A stretch of DNA of 64,000 nt from Achromobacter xylosoxidans. Its GTDB lineage: Bacteria; Pseudomonadota; Gammaproteobacteria; Burkholderiales; Burkholderiaceae_B. Under the pieces are notes generated by a model. The model searched no databases. It saw nothing but the letters and a program-made list of their open reading frames with translations, and was not told where the DNA came from. Both the position numbers and the translations under genes were made by a program. Positions within the stretch are counted from its first letter, which is position 1. Every line of letters begins with the position of its first letter. The stretch spans positions 1,984,001 through 2,048,000 of the forward strand of contig NZ_LN831029.1 in NCBI RefSeq assembly GCF_001457475.1, written 5' to 3'. Positions 22,612 to 32,420 of the stretch are shown here, one piece after another.

Positions 22612-23928
22612 TCAGGCATCGCGTGCCAGCCGGATCCCCGAGAACTGCCAGCGCGCCTCGGGCGGGAAGAAATTGCGGTAGCTGGGACGGATATGGCCCC
22701 GCGGCGTGGCGCAGGAGCCGCCGCGCAACACGTACTGATTGCACATGAATTTGCCGTTGTATTCCCCCACCGCTCCGCTGTCGGGCTTGAAACCGGGGTA
22801 GGCATCATAGGCGCTGGCGGTCCATTCCCAGGCATCGCCGAACAACTGGACCGGTCCGCTGGCGCCGAGCCGCGCGGGGGCCGGCCGCGGATCCAGGTGG
22901 CCGTTCTCCAGCAGGTTGGCGCGGGCCGACCAGGCCTCGTCGGGCAGTTGGCGCGCCGCATGCTCCCATTCCGCTTCACGCGGCAGGCGTACCCGGGCCC
23001 AGCGGGCGTAGGCATCGGCTTCGAAATAGCTGATGTGGGTGACCGGCGCCTGCAGCTCCAGTTCCTGCAGGCCACGCAAGGTAAAGATGCGCCAGTCGTC
23101 GCGCTGGCCTTCCCAATACAGCGGCGCGCGCCATCCTTCGGCACAGACACGTTCCCAGCCGAGCGACAGCCACAACTCGGGGCGTTTGTAGCCGCCGTCG
23201 CGAATGAAGGCCAGGTACTCGTGCTGGGTCACGAGCCGGTCGGCCAGATGAAACGGCGTCAGCAGCACCTCGTGCGCGGGGCCTTCGTTGTCGAAGCCGA
23301 AGCCGCGTCCATCATGGCCGATGCGGACCACGCCGCCGTTGTATCGGGTCCAGCCGGCCGGCGTGCCCGGCGGCAGCGCCGGCGATCCGCCGGCCACGTA
23401 GGCAGGCTTGAGCGGATTGGCGGAAAGCATGTGCTTCAGATCCGTCAGGATCAGTTCCTGGTGCTGCTGCTCGTGGTTCAAGCCCAGCTCGAGCAACGCG
23501 TCGAACGCCGGGTCGTTGCCGCCGAGCCGCGATATCAACGCATGCATGGCCTCGTCCACATGCTGGCGATACCGTATCACGTCCGCCAACGGCGGCCGTG
23601 ACAGCAGGCCGCGCTGGGGACGCGGATGCTTGGCGCCGATGGCGTTGTAGTAGGAGTTGAACAGCATCCGGTACTGGGGATGGAAGACCGCGGTCGGCGG
23701 ATGGAAATGGGTCAGCAGGAAGGTTTCGAAGAACCAGGTGGTATGCGCCAGGTGCCACTTGACCGGGCTGCAGTCGGGCATGGATTGCACCTGGCAGTCT
23801 TCCGGGCTGAGCGGCGCGGCCAGCGCCGTGGTGGTGGCGCGCACGGCGTCGTACCGGTCGTGCTGGCCGGCCTGGCCGGCGGCGTAGGGGCCGTTGGCGG
23901 GATGGGTCAGCAGGCAGGCGGGTTCCAT
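22612..23928 (-). CDS. egtB: Ergothioneine sulfoxide synthase-like EgtB
   Basis: A 438-residue protein; the ATG at 23928 has GGAGG 5 nt upstream on its strand. The N-terminal DinB-like domain carries iron ligands in KWHLAHTTWFFE (about residues 58-69) and LNHEQQHQE. The C-terminal formylglycine-generating-enzyme-like domain contains GDAWEWTASAYDAYPGF and YVLRGGSCATPR. EgtB is a non-haem iron enzyme that joins hercynine to a cysteine or gamma-glutamylcysteine with oxygen. It lies 37 nt behind egtD in one operon. No egtA or egtC is nearby, so the thiol donor cannot be told. Confidence 0.88.
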   Translation of the reverse strand: MEPACLLTHPANGPYAAGQAGQHDRYDAVRATTTALAAPLSPEDCQVQSMPDCSPVKWHLAHTTWFFETFLLTHFHPPTAVFHPQYRMLFNSYYNAIGAKHPRPQRGLLSRPPLADVIRYRQHVDEAMHALISRLGGNDPAFDALLELGLNHEQQHQELILTDLKHMLSANPLKPAYVAGGSPALPPGTPAGWTRYNGGVVRIGHDGRGFGFDNEGPAHEVLLTPFHLADRLVTQHEYLAFIRDGGYKRPELWLSLGWERVCAEGWRAPLYWEGQRDDWRIFTLRGLQELELQAPVTHISYFEADAYARWARVRLPREAEWEHAARQLPDEAWSARANLLENGHLDPRPAPARLGASGPVQLFGDAWEWTASAYDAYPGFKPDSGAVGEYNGKFMCNQYVLRGGSCATPRGHIRPSYRNFFPPEARWQFSGIRLARDA

Positions 23929-23965
23929 GGCGATCCTCCAGTGGCGGGTTTGGGGGGGCGCCGCA

Positions 23966-24943
23966 TCAGGCGCGGGCGCTGAAAACCGAAAACCAGCCGC
24001 GGGCGTCCGACCAGTGCTCGGTGCTGTGATAGCCCGCGTCCTGCAGCAGGCGGGTGAATGCCGGTGGGCTGAACTTGTAGGAGTTCTCTGTGTGGATGCG
24101 TTCGCCCGCGGCGAAGTGACGCTCGCCGCCGGGCCAGCTGACGGTGGTTGCCCGACGCGCCTCCAGGTGCATTTCGATGCGCGAACGGTCGCTGTTGAAC
24201 AGCGCCACGTGGCGCCAGTCATCGACATTGAAATCCGTGCCCAGCACGCTATTGACGTGGCGCAGCAGATTCAGGTTGAAGGCCGCGGTCAGGTGCAGGG
24301 CGTCGTCGTAGGCCGGTTCCAGGACCTGCCTGGGCTTGACGCGATCGACACCCACCAGCAGTCCGCCGCCGGCGCATTGGCCATGGATCCGTCGCAGCAT
24401 GGCGAGCGCCGCCTCCGGGTCGAGATTGCCGATGCTGGAGCCGGGATAGAAGAACAGGCGCTGCTCCGTGGCGATGTCGGCCGGCAGCGCCAGTGCCTGG
24501 GAGAAGTCCAGGCCGATCGGCGTGATGCGCAATTCGGGATACGACAGCCGCAGCCGGCGCACCGCCGATTGCAGGTAGTCGGCGGAAATGTCGATCGGGA
24601 CGTAGTGTCGAGGGCGCAGGCTGGCAAACAGGCGCTCCGCCTTGGCACAGTCGCCCGCGCCCAGGTCGATCATGGCCTGGACCGGGCCGATGTGGCGGGC
24701 GATGTCCGCGCCATGGCGTTCGAAGATCTCGGCTTCGCAGCGGGTCGGGTAGTACTCCGGCAACTGCGTGATGGCGGTGAACAACGACGAGCCGAGCGCA
24801 TCGTAGAGGAACTTGGGGTCGATATGGGCGGGGCGATCGCGCAATCCCGCGTGCAGTTCGCGCTGCTCGGCGCCGGCGGGTTGCGGTTGCGGCGCCAGGA
24901 ATCGCGGCGCGGCGTCGGCAAGAAGTGCGGAAGGAGAGACCAT
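23966..24943 (-). CDS. egtD: L-histidine N-alpha-methyltransferase EgtD
   Basis: A 325-residue SAM-dependent methyltransferase. Seen: KFLYDALGSSLFTAITQLPEYYPTR-type start (in parts), the SAM-binding MIDLGAGDCAKA, and the family signature FFYPGSSIGNLDP. EgtD methylates histidine three times to hercynine, the first step of ergothioneine synthesis; EgtB acts next. It is first in the two-gene operon. The upstream region of about 380 bp holds its promoter but no clear boxes were identified. Confidence 0.9.
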   Translation of the reverse strand: MVSPSALLADAAPRFLAPQPQPAGAEQRELHAGLRDRPAHIDPKFLYDALGSSLFTAITQLPEYYPTRCEAEIFERHGADIARHIGPVQAMIDLGAGDCAKAERLFASLRPRHYVPIDISADYLQSAVRRLRLSYPELRITPIGLDFSQALALPADIATEQRLFFYPGSSIGNLDPEAALAMLRRIHGQCAGGGLLVGVDRVKPRQVLEPAYDDALHLTAAFNLNLLRHVNSVLGTDFNVDDWRHVALFNSDRSRIEMHLEARRATTVSWPGGERHFAAGERIHTENSYKFSPPAFTRLLQDAGYHSTEHWSDARGWFSVFSARA

Positions 24944-25321
24944 GCGTTCAGTTCCTTTTTGAGGCGGGTGAAGCGCATTGCAAAGGCTTATTGTGGCCGC
25001 CAGAGGGGTTCTGGTGTCAAGTCTAAGCCCCTGAAATGCAATGGACTTTTACGAAATTGGGCGCGCACCCGGAGGGCTGCCATGCCGGCCGGCGGCCAAT
25101 GGCGTTGCGTACGGTTCCCTCCAGGCGCAAGCTCCTCAGCAAGCGCCGCGCCACTGAAATATCGGTTAACGGCTGGTTGCGAAAGCTCGGGCGCAGCGCG
25201 GCGGGAATGGCCACAATGGTTCCATGGCCCGGCGCAGCAGCATGCCCAACCTGGTCCGGCGCCATGCCGGGCAGGCGGCCAGCCGGGAAGCTCAACGATC
25301 GACAAGCAATAAGGAGCGACT
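24944..25321. other. Intergenic region between egtD and the DUF883 gene
   Basis: About 380 bp between divergent genes. Open frames here lack ribosome-binding sites and coding character. It must carry both promoters, but no convincing -35/-10 pair, operator or RNA structure was seen. Confidence 0.5.
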
Positions 25322-25654
25322 ATGAATCGAAAGAACCAACGCGCCGAAATGGCCCTGCACCGCGACCGCGTGAGCGACAGCCTGCACGAACTGCTTGCCG
25401 GCACCGAAGACCTGTTGCGTTCCACGGCCTCGTATACCGGCTCCGAAATCGAAGCGGCGCGCACGCGCCTGAAGCGTCAACTGGCCGAGGCGCGTGAATC
25501 CGCTGGCGATTGGGAAGGCGCAGCCCGGGAGCGGGCGCGCCGGGCCAAGGCCTACGCCGATGAATACGTGCACGAAAATGCATGGAAGTCGGTCGGCGTG
25601 GCGACGCTGGTGGGCGTGCTGCTGGGTTGCTGCCTGCTGGCCAACCGGCGCTGA
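25322..25654 (+). CDS. DUF883 (ElaB/YqjD-like) membrane-anchored protein
   Basis: A 110-residue protein with AAGGAG before the ATG. It has a long charged helix (about residues 8-80) and one C-terminal transmembrane segment (VGVATLVGVLLGCCLLANRR), the standard DUF883 plan. ElaB and YqjD of E. coli bind ribosomes at the membrane in stationary phase. The phospholipase-D gene follows after 11 nt and may be co-transcribed. Confidence 0.85.
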   Translation: MNRKNQRAEMALHRDRVSDSLHELLAGTEDLLRSTASYTGSEIEAARTRLKRQLAEARESAGDWEGAARERARRAKAYADEYVHENAWKSVGVATLVGVLLGCCLLANRR

Positions 25655-25665
25655 GCCGCGATGCC

Positions 25666-27132
25666 ATGAGGCCGCCTGCGGCGCCGTCGCCGGGCAGGTC
25701 CGGCCCGGCCGTCCCTGGGCGCGGGTGGTGCCGGTGGGCGCGAGCGTGGGCGTTGGCATGTTGCGCCGCGCTGCTGGCCGCCTGCGCCAGCGTGCCCGAC
25801 GCCCAGGAACGCGCGGCGCGCAAGGCGCAAGCGGGCCTGTCCACCGATGCGGCGCAGGACAGCTATCGCCGCGGCCAGGCCATCGCGGCGGATCCGCGCA
25901 ATGCCAACCGTGATTTCCTGGCCCGGCACCTCGCGGTCGAAGAGGCCGTCAGCGGCGCGCCCCTGACGGCCGGCAATCGCGTGCGCCTGTTGGCCGATGG
26001 CCCCGGCACTTACCAGGCCATGCTGCGCTCGATCGCGCAGGCGCGACATTACGTGCACATGGAGACGTATATCTTCGACGACGACGCGCAAGGCGCGCGC
26101 TTCGCCGAAGCCCTGATCGCGGCGCGCAACCGCGGCGCCGACGTGGCGCTGATGGTGGATGCCGTGGGCACCATCAAGACGCCGGATGCCTTGTTCCAGC
26201 GCCTGCGCGACGCGGGCGTGCAGGTCGCGGTGTTCAATCCGGTGAGCCCCGTCAACGGCAGCCGGGCCGGCTGGTCTCCGAACCAGCGCAATCATCGCAA
26301 GATCCTGGTGGTCGATGGCAAGGTGGGTTATCTCGGAGGGATCAACGTCAGCGACGTGTACGCATCTTCGCCGGCCAGCGGGAGTGGCGGCTCCGGGGGC
26401 GTGGGCAGTGGCGCCGATGCCCGGCGCGCCGACGCCCGTGCCGCGCCCTGGCGCGATACGCACCTGCGTATCGAGGGTCCGGCCGTGGCGCAATTGGAAG
26501 CCGTGATCCGCGACGGCTGGCAATCACAGGCCAAGGAACCGCTGCGGGGCGGCGGCGAGGCGATCGCGCCGCCGTCGGGATCGACGCGGGTGCGGATCCT
26601 GGCCAACCAGCCCGATCGCAGCGATGGCTACACCGTCTATCTGACGTTGATGTCCGCATTCGAGAGCGCGCAGCAATCCATCCACATCACCATGGCGTAC
26701 TTCGTGCCGGACCCGGCCTTTGTCGACGCGCTGGCCGCGGCCGCGCAACGCGGCGTGGACGTGGTGCTGGTGCTGCCCGGCTTCAGCGACTCCTCGCTGG
26801 TGTTCAACGCCGGCCGTTCGCACTACGGCAAATTGTTGGATGCCGGCGTGAAGCTCTACGAGCGGCGCGACGCGTTGCTGCACGCCAAGACCGCGGTGGT
26901 CGACGGTGTCTGGTCCACGGTCGGGTCGAGCAACATGGACTGGCGCAGCTTCGCCTTGAACTACGAGGTCAACGCGGTGGTGCTGGGGCCGGAGTTTGCC
27001 GCCGAGATGGAGGCCCTGTTCCAGCGCGATGTTGCCGAGTCGGTGCGCATCACGCCCGAGGCCTGGCGGGCCCGGGGCGTGGATGACCGCTTCATGGAAT
27101 TCTTTTCACGGATGTTCGAGCGCTGGCTCTAG
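25666..27132 (+). CDS. Phospholipase D/cardiolipin synthase-like lipoprotein
   Basis: A 488-residue protein from the ATG at 25666. The N-terminus carries a signal with lipobox LLAAC, so it is likely a lipoprotein. Two HKD catalytic motifs are present: NHRKILVVDGKVGYLGG (about residues 205-221) and LLHAKTAVVDGVWSTVGSSN (about 404-423). The fold and order fit ClsA/ClsC-type cardiolipin synthases or periplasmic PLDs. The insert SGSGGSGGVGSG between the two halves is probably a loop. The exact substrate cannot be told. Confidence 0.82.
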   Translation: MRPPAAPSPGRSGPAVPGRGWCRWARAWALACCAALLAACASVPDAQERAARKAQAGLSTDAAQDSYRRGQAIAADPRNANRDFLARHLAVEEAVSGAPLTAGNRVRLLADGPGTYQAMLRSIAQARHYVHMETYIFDDDAQGARFAEALIAARNRGADVALMVDAVGTIKTPDALFQRLRDAGVQVAVFNPVSPVNGSRAGWSPNQRNHRKILVVDGKVGYLGGINVSDVYASSPASGSGGSGGVGSGADARRADARAAPWRDTHLRIEGPAVAQLEAVIRDGWQSQAKEPLRGGGEAIAPPSGSTRVRILANQPDRSDGYTVYLTLMSAFESAQQSIHITMAYFVPDPAFVDALAAAAQRGVDVVLVLPGFSDSSLVFNAGRSHYGKLLDAGVKLYERRDALLHAKTAVVDGVWSTVGSSNMDWRSFALNYEVNAVVLGPEFAAEMEALFQRDVAESVRITPEAWRARGVDDRFMEFFSRMFERWL

Positions 27133-27163
27133 CGCCGCCGCGCCGTGCGGCGTTGCGCGCGAT

Positions 27164-28834
27164 TCAGGCCGTCGCGGGATGGGGCGGATGCGCCATGGCG
27201 TGTTCCTGCGCCAGCGCGGTGCTGATGTCGTGGGTCGGCTGGAACGAATCGGCGCGCGCCATCGACCAGCCGGTACGGAACACCTGGTGGCGGAACTCGC
27301 CGCGCAGCAGTTCGCCGGGTGCCAGTTCGGGGAACAGCGCCGACAGCAGCCGGATCTCGCTGGACGAAATGCGGCGGGCGATGTGGTGCGGGCGCAATTG
27401 GCCGGGATGGGTCAGGCCGGCGGCGGCCAGCAGTTCGGCCAACGCGTGCAGCGTGTTCTTGTGGAAGTTGGCGACGCGCTCGGCCTTGTCCGGCACCACC
27501 AGGGCGCGCTGGCGCAGCGGATCCTGGGTGGTGACGCCGGTGGGGCACTTGCCGGTGTGGCAGGCCTGGGCCTGGATGCAGCCAATGGCGAACATGAAGC
27601 CGCGCGCGGCGTTGCACCAGTCCGCGCCCATGGCCATGACGCGGGCCATGTCGAACGCGGTGATGATCTTGCCCGAGGCGCCCAGCTTGATGCGGTCGCG
27701 CAGGTTCACGCCAATGAGGGTGTTGTGCACCAGGCGCAGCGCTTCGCGCAGCGGGGTGCCGACATGGTCGACGAACTCAACCGGCGCGGCGCCGGTGCCG
27801 CCTTCGGCGCCATCGACCACGATGAAGTCCGGCGTGATGCCGGTTTCCAGCATGGCCTTGACGATCGCGAACCATTCCCACGGGTGGCCGACGCAGAACT
27901 TGAAGCCCACCGGTTTGCCGCCGGACAGCTCGCGCAGGCGGGCGACGAACTTCATCAGGCCGATGGGCGTATCGAAGGCCGAATGGCTGGCCGGCGAGTT
28001 GCAGTCCTGCCAGGGCGCCACGCCGCGCGCTTCGGCGATTTCCGGCGTGACCTTGCCGGCCGGCAGGATGCCGCCGTGGCCCGGCTTGGCGCCCTGCGAC
28101 AGCTTGATCTCGATCATCTTCACCTGTGGCGTACAGGCGTTCCTGACGAAGGCTTCCTCGGAAAAGGCGCCGTGTTCGTCGCGGCAGCCGAAATAGCCCG
28201 AGCCGATGTTCCACACCAGGCTGCCGCCCGGCTGGCGGTGGTAGCGGCTGATGCCGCCTTCGCCCGTGTCATGCGCAAAGTTGCCTTGCCGCGCGCCTTC
28301 GTTCAGCGCCAGCACCGCGTTGGCCGACAGGGCGCCAAAGCTCATGGCAGACACGTTGAAGGCGGACATTGCGTACGGTTGTGCGCAGTCCGGGCCGCCC
28401 ACGGTCACGCGGAAATCGGTGTCGCCGATATGGGTGGGCGACATGGAATGGTTGATCCACTCGTAGCGATCGCCGTAGACGTCTTCCTGGGTGCCGAAGG
28501 GGCGCTTGTCGATCTCGCGCTTGGCGCGCTGGTACACGATGGAGCGTTGCGCGCGCGAGAACGGCGAGGCCTGGGTGTCGTCTTCCAGGAAGTACTGGCG
28601 GATCTCGGGGCGGATGAATTCGAACAGGAAGCGCAGGTTGCCCAGCACCGGATAGTTGCGGCGGATGGCGTGGCGCGTCTGGATCAGGTCGTACACGCCC
28701 AGCAGGCTCAACAGCACCAGCGGCACGGCGGCCCACAGCCACCAGTACGAATCCGTGAACACCAGGATGGTGGTCGCGGCCGCGGCCACCAGGGTCAAGA
28801 TAAAGGCCGTGTAGCGGCCGGCAATCCATTGCAT
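27164..28834 (-). CDS. Membrane-anchored FMN-binding glutamate synthase family protein
   Basis: A 556-residue protein. The start at 28834 (MQWIAGRY) is chosen because GGAG lies 6 nt upstream; an ATG 6 nt earlier touches the same GGAG. Two transmembrane helices lie at about residues 8-28 and 32-50. The rest is a glutamate-synthase-like FMN barrel: MSFGALSANAVLALNEGA, GEGGISRYHR, IEIKLSQGAKPGHGG, IVVDGAEGGTGAAP, and CxxxxCHTGKCPTG near residues 430-445, which fits a 3Fe-4S site. It lacks the glutaminase domain, so it is not a complete glutamate synthase; the true substrate is unknown. Confidence 0.82.
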   Translation of the reverse strand: MQWIAGRYTAFILTLVAAAATTILVFTDSYWWLWAAVPLVLLSLLGVYDLIQTRHAIRRNYPVLGNLRFLFEFIRPEIRQYFLEDDTQASPFSRAQRSIVYQRAKREIDKRPFGTQEDVYGDRYEWINHSMSPTHIGDTDFRVTVGGPDCAQPYAMSAFNVSAMSFGALSANAVLALNEGARQGNFAHDTGEGGISRYHRQPGGSLVWNIGSGYFGCRDEHGAFSEEAFVRNACTPQVKMIEIKLSQGAKPGHGGILPAGKVTPEIAEARGVAPWQDCNSPASHSAFDTPIGLMKFVARLRELSGGKPVGFKFCVGHPWEWFAIVKAMLETGITPDFIVVDGAEGGTGAAPVEFVDHVGTPLREALRLVHNTLIGVNLRDRIKLGASGKIITAFDMARVMAMGADWCNAARGFMFAIGCIQAQACHTGKCPTGVTTQDPLRQRALVVPDKAERVANFHKNTLHALAELLAAAGLTHPGQLRPHHIARRISSSEIRLLSALFPELAPGELLRGEFRHQVFRTGWSMARADSFQPTHDISTALAQEHAMAHPPHPATA

Positions 28835-28980
28835 GTCCATCTCCGTATTGCGGAATGCAGCAACCATACACCAGGGCGGCTGTAAAACCGGTAAACGGGT
28901 CGTGCGGCCCGGCAGCCGCCACGGGCCGGCGTGGGGACGTGGAAACGGCGCCAGTGCTGGCTCTGCGGGCCGCGGACGTA

Positions 28981-29003
28981 AAAAAGCCCCCTGGTCAGGG
29001 GGC
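28981..29003 (-). terminator. Terminator of the YeeE/YedE gene
   Basis: GCCCCCTG/CAGGGGGC with a very short loop; on the minus strand it is followed by six T (complement of 28979-28985). It lies 20 nt after the stop of the transporter gene. Confidence 0.85.
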
Positions 29004-29023
29004 CGTTGCTGGAACAGTGTTTC

Positions 29024-30247
29024 TCAGCAGCTGGATGCCGCGGGCGTCTTTTCGACCGCCAGACCGAACAGCGGGCGCAGGCGCACGCCCAGGGCGCTGC
29101 CGGCAAATGCCGCCGGCAGCCACAGCCAGGCGTGCAGGCTGCCCGACAGAATGCCGCTGAAGTAGGCGCCGATGTTGCAGCCGAAAGCCAGGCGCGCGCC
29201 GTAGCCCAGCAGCAGGCCGCCGATGACGGCGCCGGCCAGCGAGCGCGCGGGCACCTTCCAGACCGGCGCGAACTTGCCGGCGGCGCTGGCCGCGGCCAGC
29301 GCGCCCAGCATCAGGCCGATGTCCATCACCGTGGTCACGTCCTGGCGCAGCGGCGCGCCCAGCGCGGCCTGCTTGCTCCAGTAGGCCCAGGTGGCCACGT
29401 CGCCGCCCATCGCGTCCAGCGCCTTGGCGCCCCACAGCGCGAACGCCGAGGTGATGCCCCAGGGGCGGCCGGCCAGCGCCAGCGTGGCGAAGTTCAGCGC
29501 CACCAGCGCCACGCCGCCCCAGATCAGCGGCCAGGGCCCCTGCAACAGCGACGTCGGGCGCGCGGTGCGCGAGGCGAACGAGATCACATGGCCGTGGCGG
29601 CGTTTTTCCAGCTTGGTGGCGACCCAGGCGATCAGCGCGAACACCGCCAGGTTGGCGATGATGGCGGGCGCCAGGCCCCAGGTCTTGATGAGCGAGGTGG
29701 GCGCCAGCGCGGGCAGGGTCGACCACCAGCCGAATTGGGCGGTGGCGATGACCGAACCGACGATGAAGAACAGCAGCGTGACCAGCATGCGGGTATTGCC
29801 GCCGCCCACCGCGAACAGCGTGCCCGAGGCGCAACCGCCGCCCAGCTGCATGCCGATGCCGAACAGGAACGCGCCCAGCAGCACCGATACGCCCGGCGGC
29901 GAGACCAGGCCGTTGACCGGCTGGCCGAACAGCGAGCCTTGCGCCAGGAATGGGAAGAACAGCAATACGCCGAGGGCCAGCATGAACATCTGCGCGCGCA
30001 GCCCGGCGCCGCGGCGGTCCGACACGAACACGCGCCAGGCCTGGGTGAAGCCGAACGACGCGTGGTACAGCGCCACGCCCAGCAGCGCGCCGACGATCCA
30101 CAGCGCGCCCTGGCGCCAGCTCACGGTCTGGTTCAGGTACAGGGCGCCTGCCAGCAGCAGCAGCAGCGCGATCCAGAGCGGCTTGCGGTTGATCTGGATC
30201 GGCGGCAGCGCCGAGGGCAGGGGCAGGGTGGAGGCGTTGGTGCTCAT
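29024..30247 (-). CDS. YeeE/YedE (TsuA-like) sulfur-compound transporter
   Basis: A 407-residue membrane protein with about ten helices. The diagnostic cysteine motifs are present: GGGCASGTLFAVGGG (middle) and YGARLAFGCNIGAYFSG (near the C-terminus), as in the thiosulfate channel TsuA. It ends in Ser-Ser-Cys. The ATG at 30247 gives the normal family N-terminus; no strong ribosome-binding site is seen. It probably brings thiosulfate or a related reduced sulfur compound into the cell. Confidence 0.82.
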   Translation of the reverse strand: MSTNASTLPLPSALPPIQINRKPLWIALLLLLAGALYLNQTVSWRQGALWIVGALLGVALYHASFGFTQAWRVFVSDRRGAGLRAQMFMLALGVLLFFPFLAQGSLFGQPVNGLVSPPGVSVLLGAFLFGIGMQLGGGCASGTLFAVGGGNTRMLVTLLFFIVGSVIATAQFGWWSTLPALAPTSLIKTWGLAPAIIANLAVFALIAWVATKLEKRRHGHVISFASRTARPTSLLQGPWPLIWGGVALVALNFATLALAGRPWGITSAFALWGAKALDAMGGDVATWAYWSKQAALGAPLRQDVTTVMDIGLMLGALAAASAAGKFAPVWKVPARSLAGAVIGGLLLGYGARLAFGCNIGAYFSGILSGSLHAWLWLPAAFAGSALGVRLRPLFGLAVEKTPAASSC

Positions 30248-30417
30248 GGTCGAGTCCGGGGGGATCGGTAAGGTGAAATCCGGCGAAGGAAAAGCAAACG
30301 GGCGCGTCGCCGCACCCGTCATCGTGGTGTCCAGTCTAAAGCGCGTCGAACATTTCTCAAAGAATCAATTTGCGCTTTCTTAATAACTAATGGTTATATT
30401 CTGGCCTGCGCTGGCCA

Positions 30418-31362
30418 TCACATGATCGGGTTGGCACTGATCCACGCCACCAGCAGGCTCACGGTCACGACCGACAGCACGGTCGACACCAGGATGGCGC
30501 GGGACGTCACGCGCGCGTCGCGGCCATACATCTGCGCCAGCATGAAGGGGCCGGTGCCGATCGGCAAGGCGCTCATCAGCACCGCCGTCCAGGCCCACAG
30601 CGGCGGCATGGAAAACACCTGGAACGCCAGCAGCGCGGTCACGGCCGGCTGCAGCAGCAGTTTGCCGGCCACCAGCCGCAGCACGCCGGGACCGGAGCTG
30701 GCCGATTCGGTCTGGGCCAGGAACAGGCCGATGGTCACCAGCGCGCACGGGCTGGCCGACGCGCCCAGCAGCGACACGTAGCGATCCAGCCCCTCGGGCA
30801 GCGCCAGCCCGGTGCCGGCCCACGCCAGGCCCAGCATGGGCGCGGCCAGCAGTGGATTGCGCATCAGCGCGCGGCCTACCTTGGCGAGCGTGGCGGCCAG
30901 GCTCGGCGCCTGCTGGCGGTCGAACTCGATCAGGGCGATGGCGCAGCCGAACAGCACGCTGGCCGTCAGCAGCGTGCTGAAGGCCGCGGGCGCCAGGCTT
31001 TCGGCGCCGAACAGCGCCAGGCACAGCGGGATGCCCATATAGCCGGCGTTGGCATAGGCGGCGGCCAGTCCCTCGATGCCGCGGTCGGTCAATCCGCGCG
31101 GTCCACGCTTGCGCGGCAGGAACGCCAGCAGGAAGGTGACGGCGATGCCGCCGGCAAAGGCGCCGACGAAACCCCAATGCGCCATGTGCGCCAGGTCTAC
31201 CTGGGTCATGGCGCGAAACAGCAGCGCCGGCAGCGACAGGTAGACCACGTAGCGGTTCAGGGCGTCGGTGGCGGCCGGCCCCAGGATGCGCCAGCGCGCC
31301 GCCAGCCATCCGGTCAGGATCAGCGCAAAGACCGGCAGGGCGGCGGTGATGACGGCATTCAT
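30418..31362 (-). CDS. AEC family transporter
   Basis: A 314-residue membrane protein with ten predicted helices and typical AEC (auxin efflux carrier) features: LPVFALILTGWLAARWRIL start, NRYVVYLSLPALLFRAM, and the GYMGIPLCLALFG and ALPIGTGPFMLAQMYG motifs in the two halves. Bacterial members move organic acids such as malate or malonate. The substrate cannot be read from sequence. It lies close after an EamA transporter gene on the same strand (31 nt), perhaps in one transcript. Confidence 0.82.
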   Translation of the reverse strand: MNAVITAALPVFALILTGWLAARWRILGPAATDALNRYVVYLSLPALLFRAMTQVDLAHMAHWGFVGAFAGGIAVTFLLAFLPRKRGPRGLTDRGIEGLAAAYANAGYMGIPLCLALFGAESLAPAAFSTLLTASVLFGCAIALIEFDRQQAPSLAATLAKVGRALMRNPLLAAPMLGLAWAGTGLALPEGLDRYVSLLGASASPCALVTIGLFLAQTESASSGPGVLRLVAGKLLLQPAVTALLAFQVFSMPPLWAWTAVLMSALPIGTGPFMLAQMYGRDARVTSRAILVSTVLSVVTVSLLVAWISANPIM

Positions 31363-31393
31363 GGCGGCGGGAGAAATGGGCGCGAAAGGGCGC

Positions 31394-32302
31394 TCATTCT
31401 ACTTGCCGCGCCGTCGTCGGGGTGCGCGCCGAGCGCGTCACCAGCAGGATGCCGAGCGCCGCGAGCACCATGCCGGGCCAGGCCAGCGGCGGGATCGGCT
31501 CGTCCAGCACCAGCAGCGCGATGACCGCGGTCGATGGCGGCACCAGGAAGAACAGCGCCGATACGCGCGATGCCTCGCCATGGCGCAGCATGGCCAGCAA
31601 CAGGGAGATCGCGACCAGCGAATTGCCCACCACCAGGTAGGCCAGCGAGCCCAGCAAGGGCGGGGTCCAGTCGATGTGCATCGGTTCCAGCCAGAATGCC
31701 AGCGGCGCCGTGACCGCCAGCCCCACGGCGTATTGCACCGTGTTGGACGTGACGGGGTGGGTCTGCACACCGAAGCGCTTTTCATACAGCGTGCCGCTGG
31801 TGATGCAGAGCAGGGCGGCCACGGCGAACACCAGCCCGAGCGTCGAGGCCAGGTCGACCGAGGCCTTGGCAACGATGACCAGCGCCGCGCCGGAAACGCC
31901 CAGTCCCAGCCCGGCCCAGCGCCGCGCGTCGACGCGTTCGTGGGCGATCACCGGCGCCAGCAGACCGATCAGGATGGGCTGCAGCGACGTGATCAACGCC
32001 AGCCCGCCGGCGGACATGCCCTGCTTGAGCGACAGATAGGTGAAACAGAAATAGCCCGCCTGCAGCAGCAGGCCGACCATGGCCAGGTGGCCCCAGGCGC
32101 TCGCGCCTTGCGGCAGCGGCGGGCGCAACGCCAGCAGGAACGGCGCCAGCAGCGCCACCACACAGGCATAGCGCAGCGCCAGGAACGTCATCGGGTCGGC
32201 ATAGGCCAGGCCCACTTTCAGCACGACAAAGCCGCTGGACCACAGCAGCAGGAAAAGCGCGGGCGCGAATTTCAACCAGGCGGGCGTTGCGGCTTGCGGC
32301 AT
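31394..32302 (-). CDS. EamA-type (DMT) transporter
   Basis: A 302-residue membrane protein with ten helices in two EamA repeats (FLLLWSSGFVVLKVGLAYAD in the first, SLVAISLLLAMLRHGEASRV in the second). It starts at the ATG at 32302; the longer open frame upstream lacks family sequence. Members export small metabolites or import nucleobases and similar compounds. It is divergent from the GNAT gene, 118 bp away. Confidence 0.82.
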   Translation of the reverse strand: MPQAATPAWLKFAPALFLLLWSSGFVVLKVGLAYADPMTFLALRYACVVALLAPFLLALRPPLPQGASAWGHLAMVGLLLQAGYFCFTYLSLKQGMSAGGLALITSLQPILIGLLAPVIAHERVDARRWAGLGLGVSGAALVIVAKASVDLASTLGLVFAVAALLCITSGTLYEKRFGVQTHPVTSNTVQYAVGLAVTAPLAFWLEPMHIDWTPPLLGSLAYLVVGNSLVAISLLLAMLRHGEASRVSALFFLVPPSTAVIALLVLDEPIPPLAWPGMVLAALGILLVTRSARTPTTARQVE

Positions 32303-32420
32303 GATGGCGATCAGCTGCGGGAATGGGCCAGCCGCGATGGTACGCCTGTTTCGCCGATGCGCCATCCCTGCGAAAATGTCGACAGTGGATTCATATTCAG
32401 CAGTGGCGCGAGGGAAAAAA

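Noticed and set aside
25036..25497. Possible gene upstream of the DUF883 gene
   Set aside because: It overlaps the DUF883 gene in another frame and has no ribosome-binding site or protein-like pattern.
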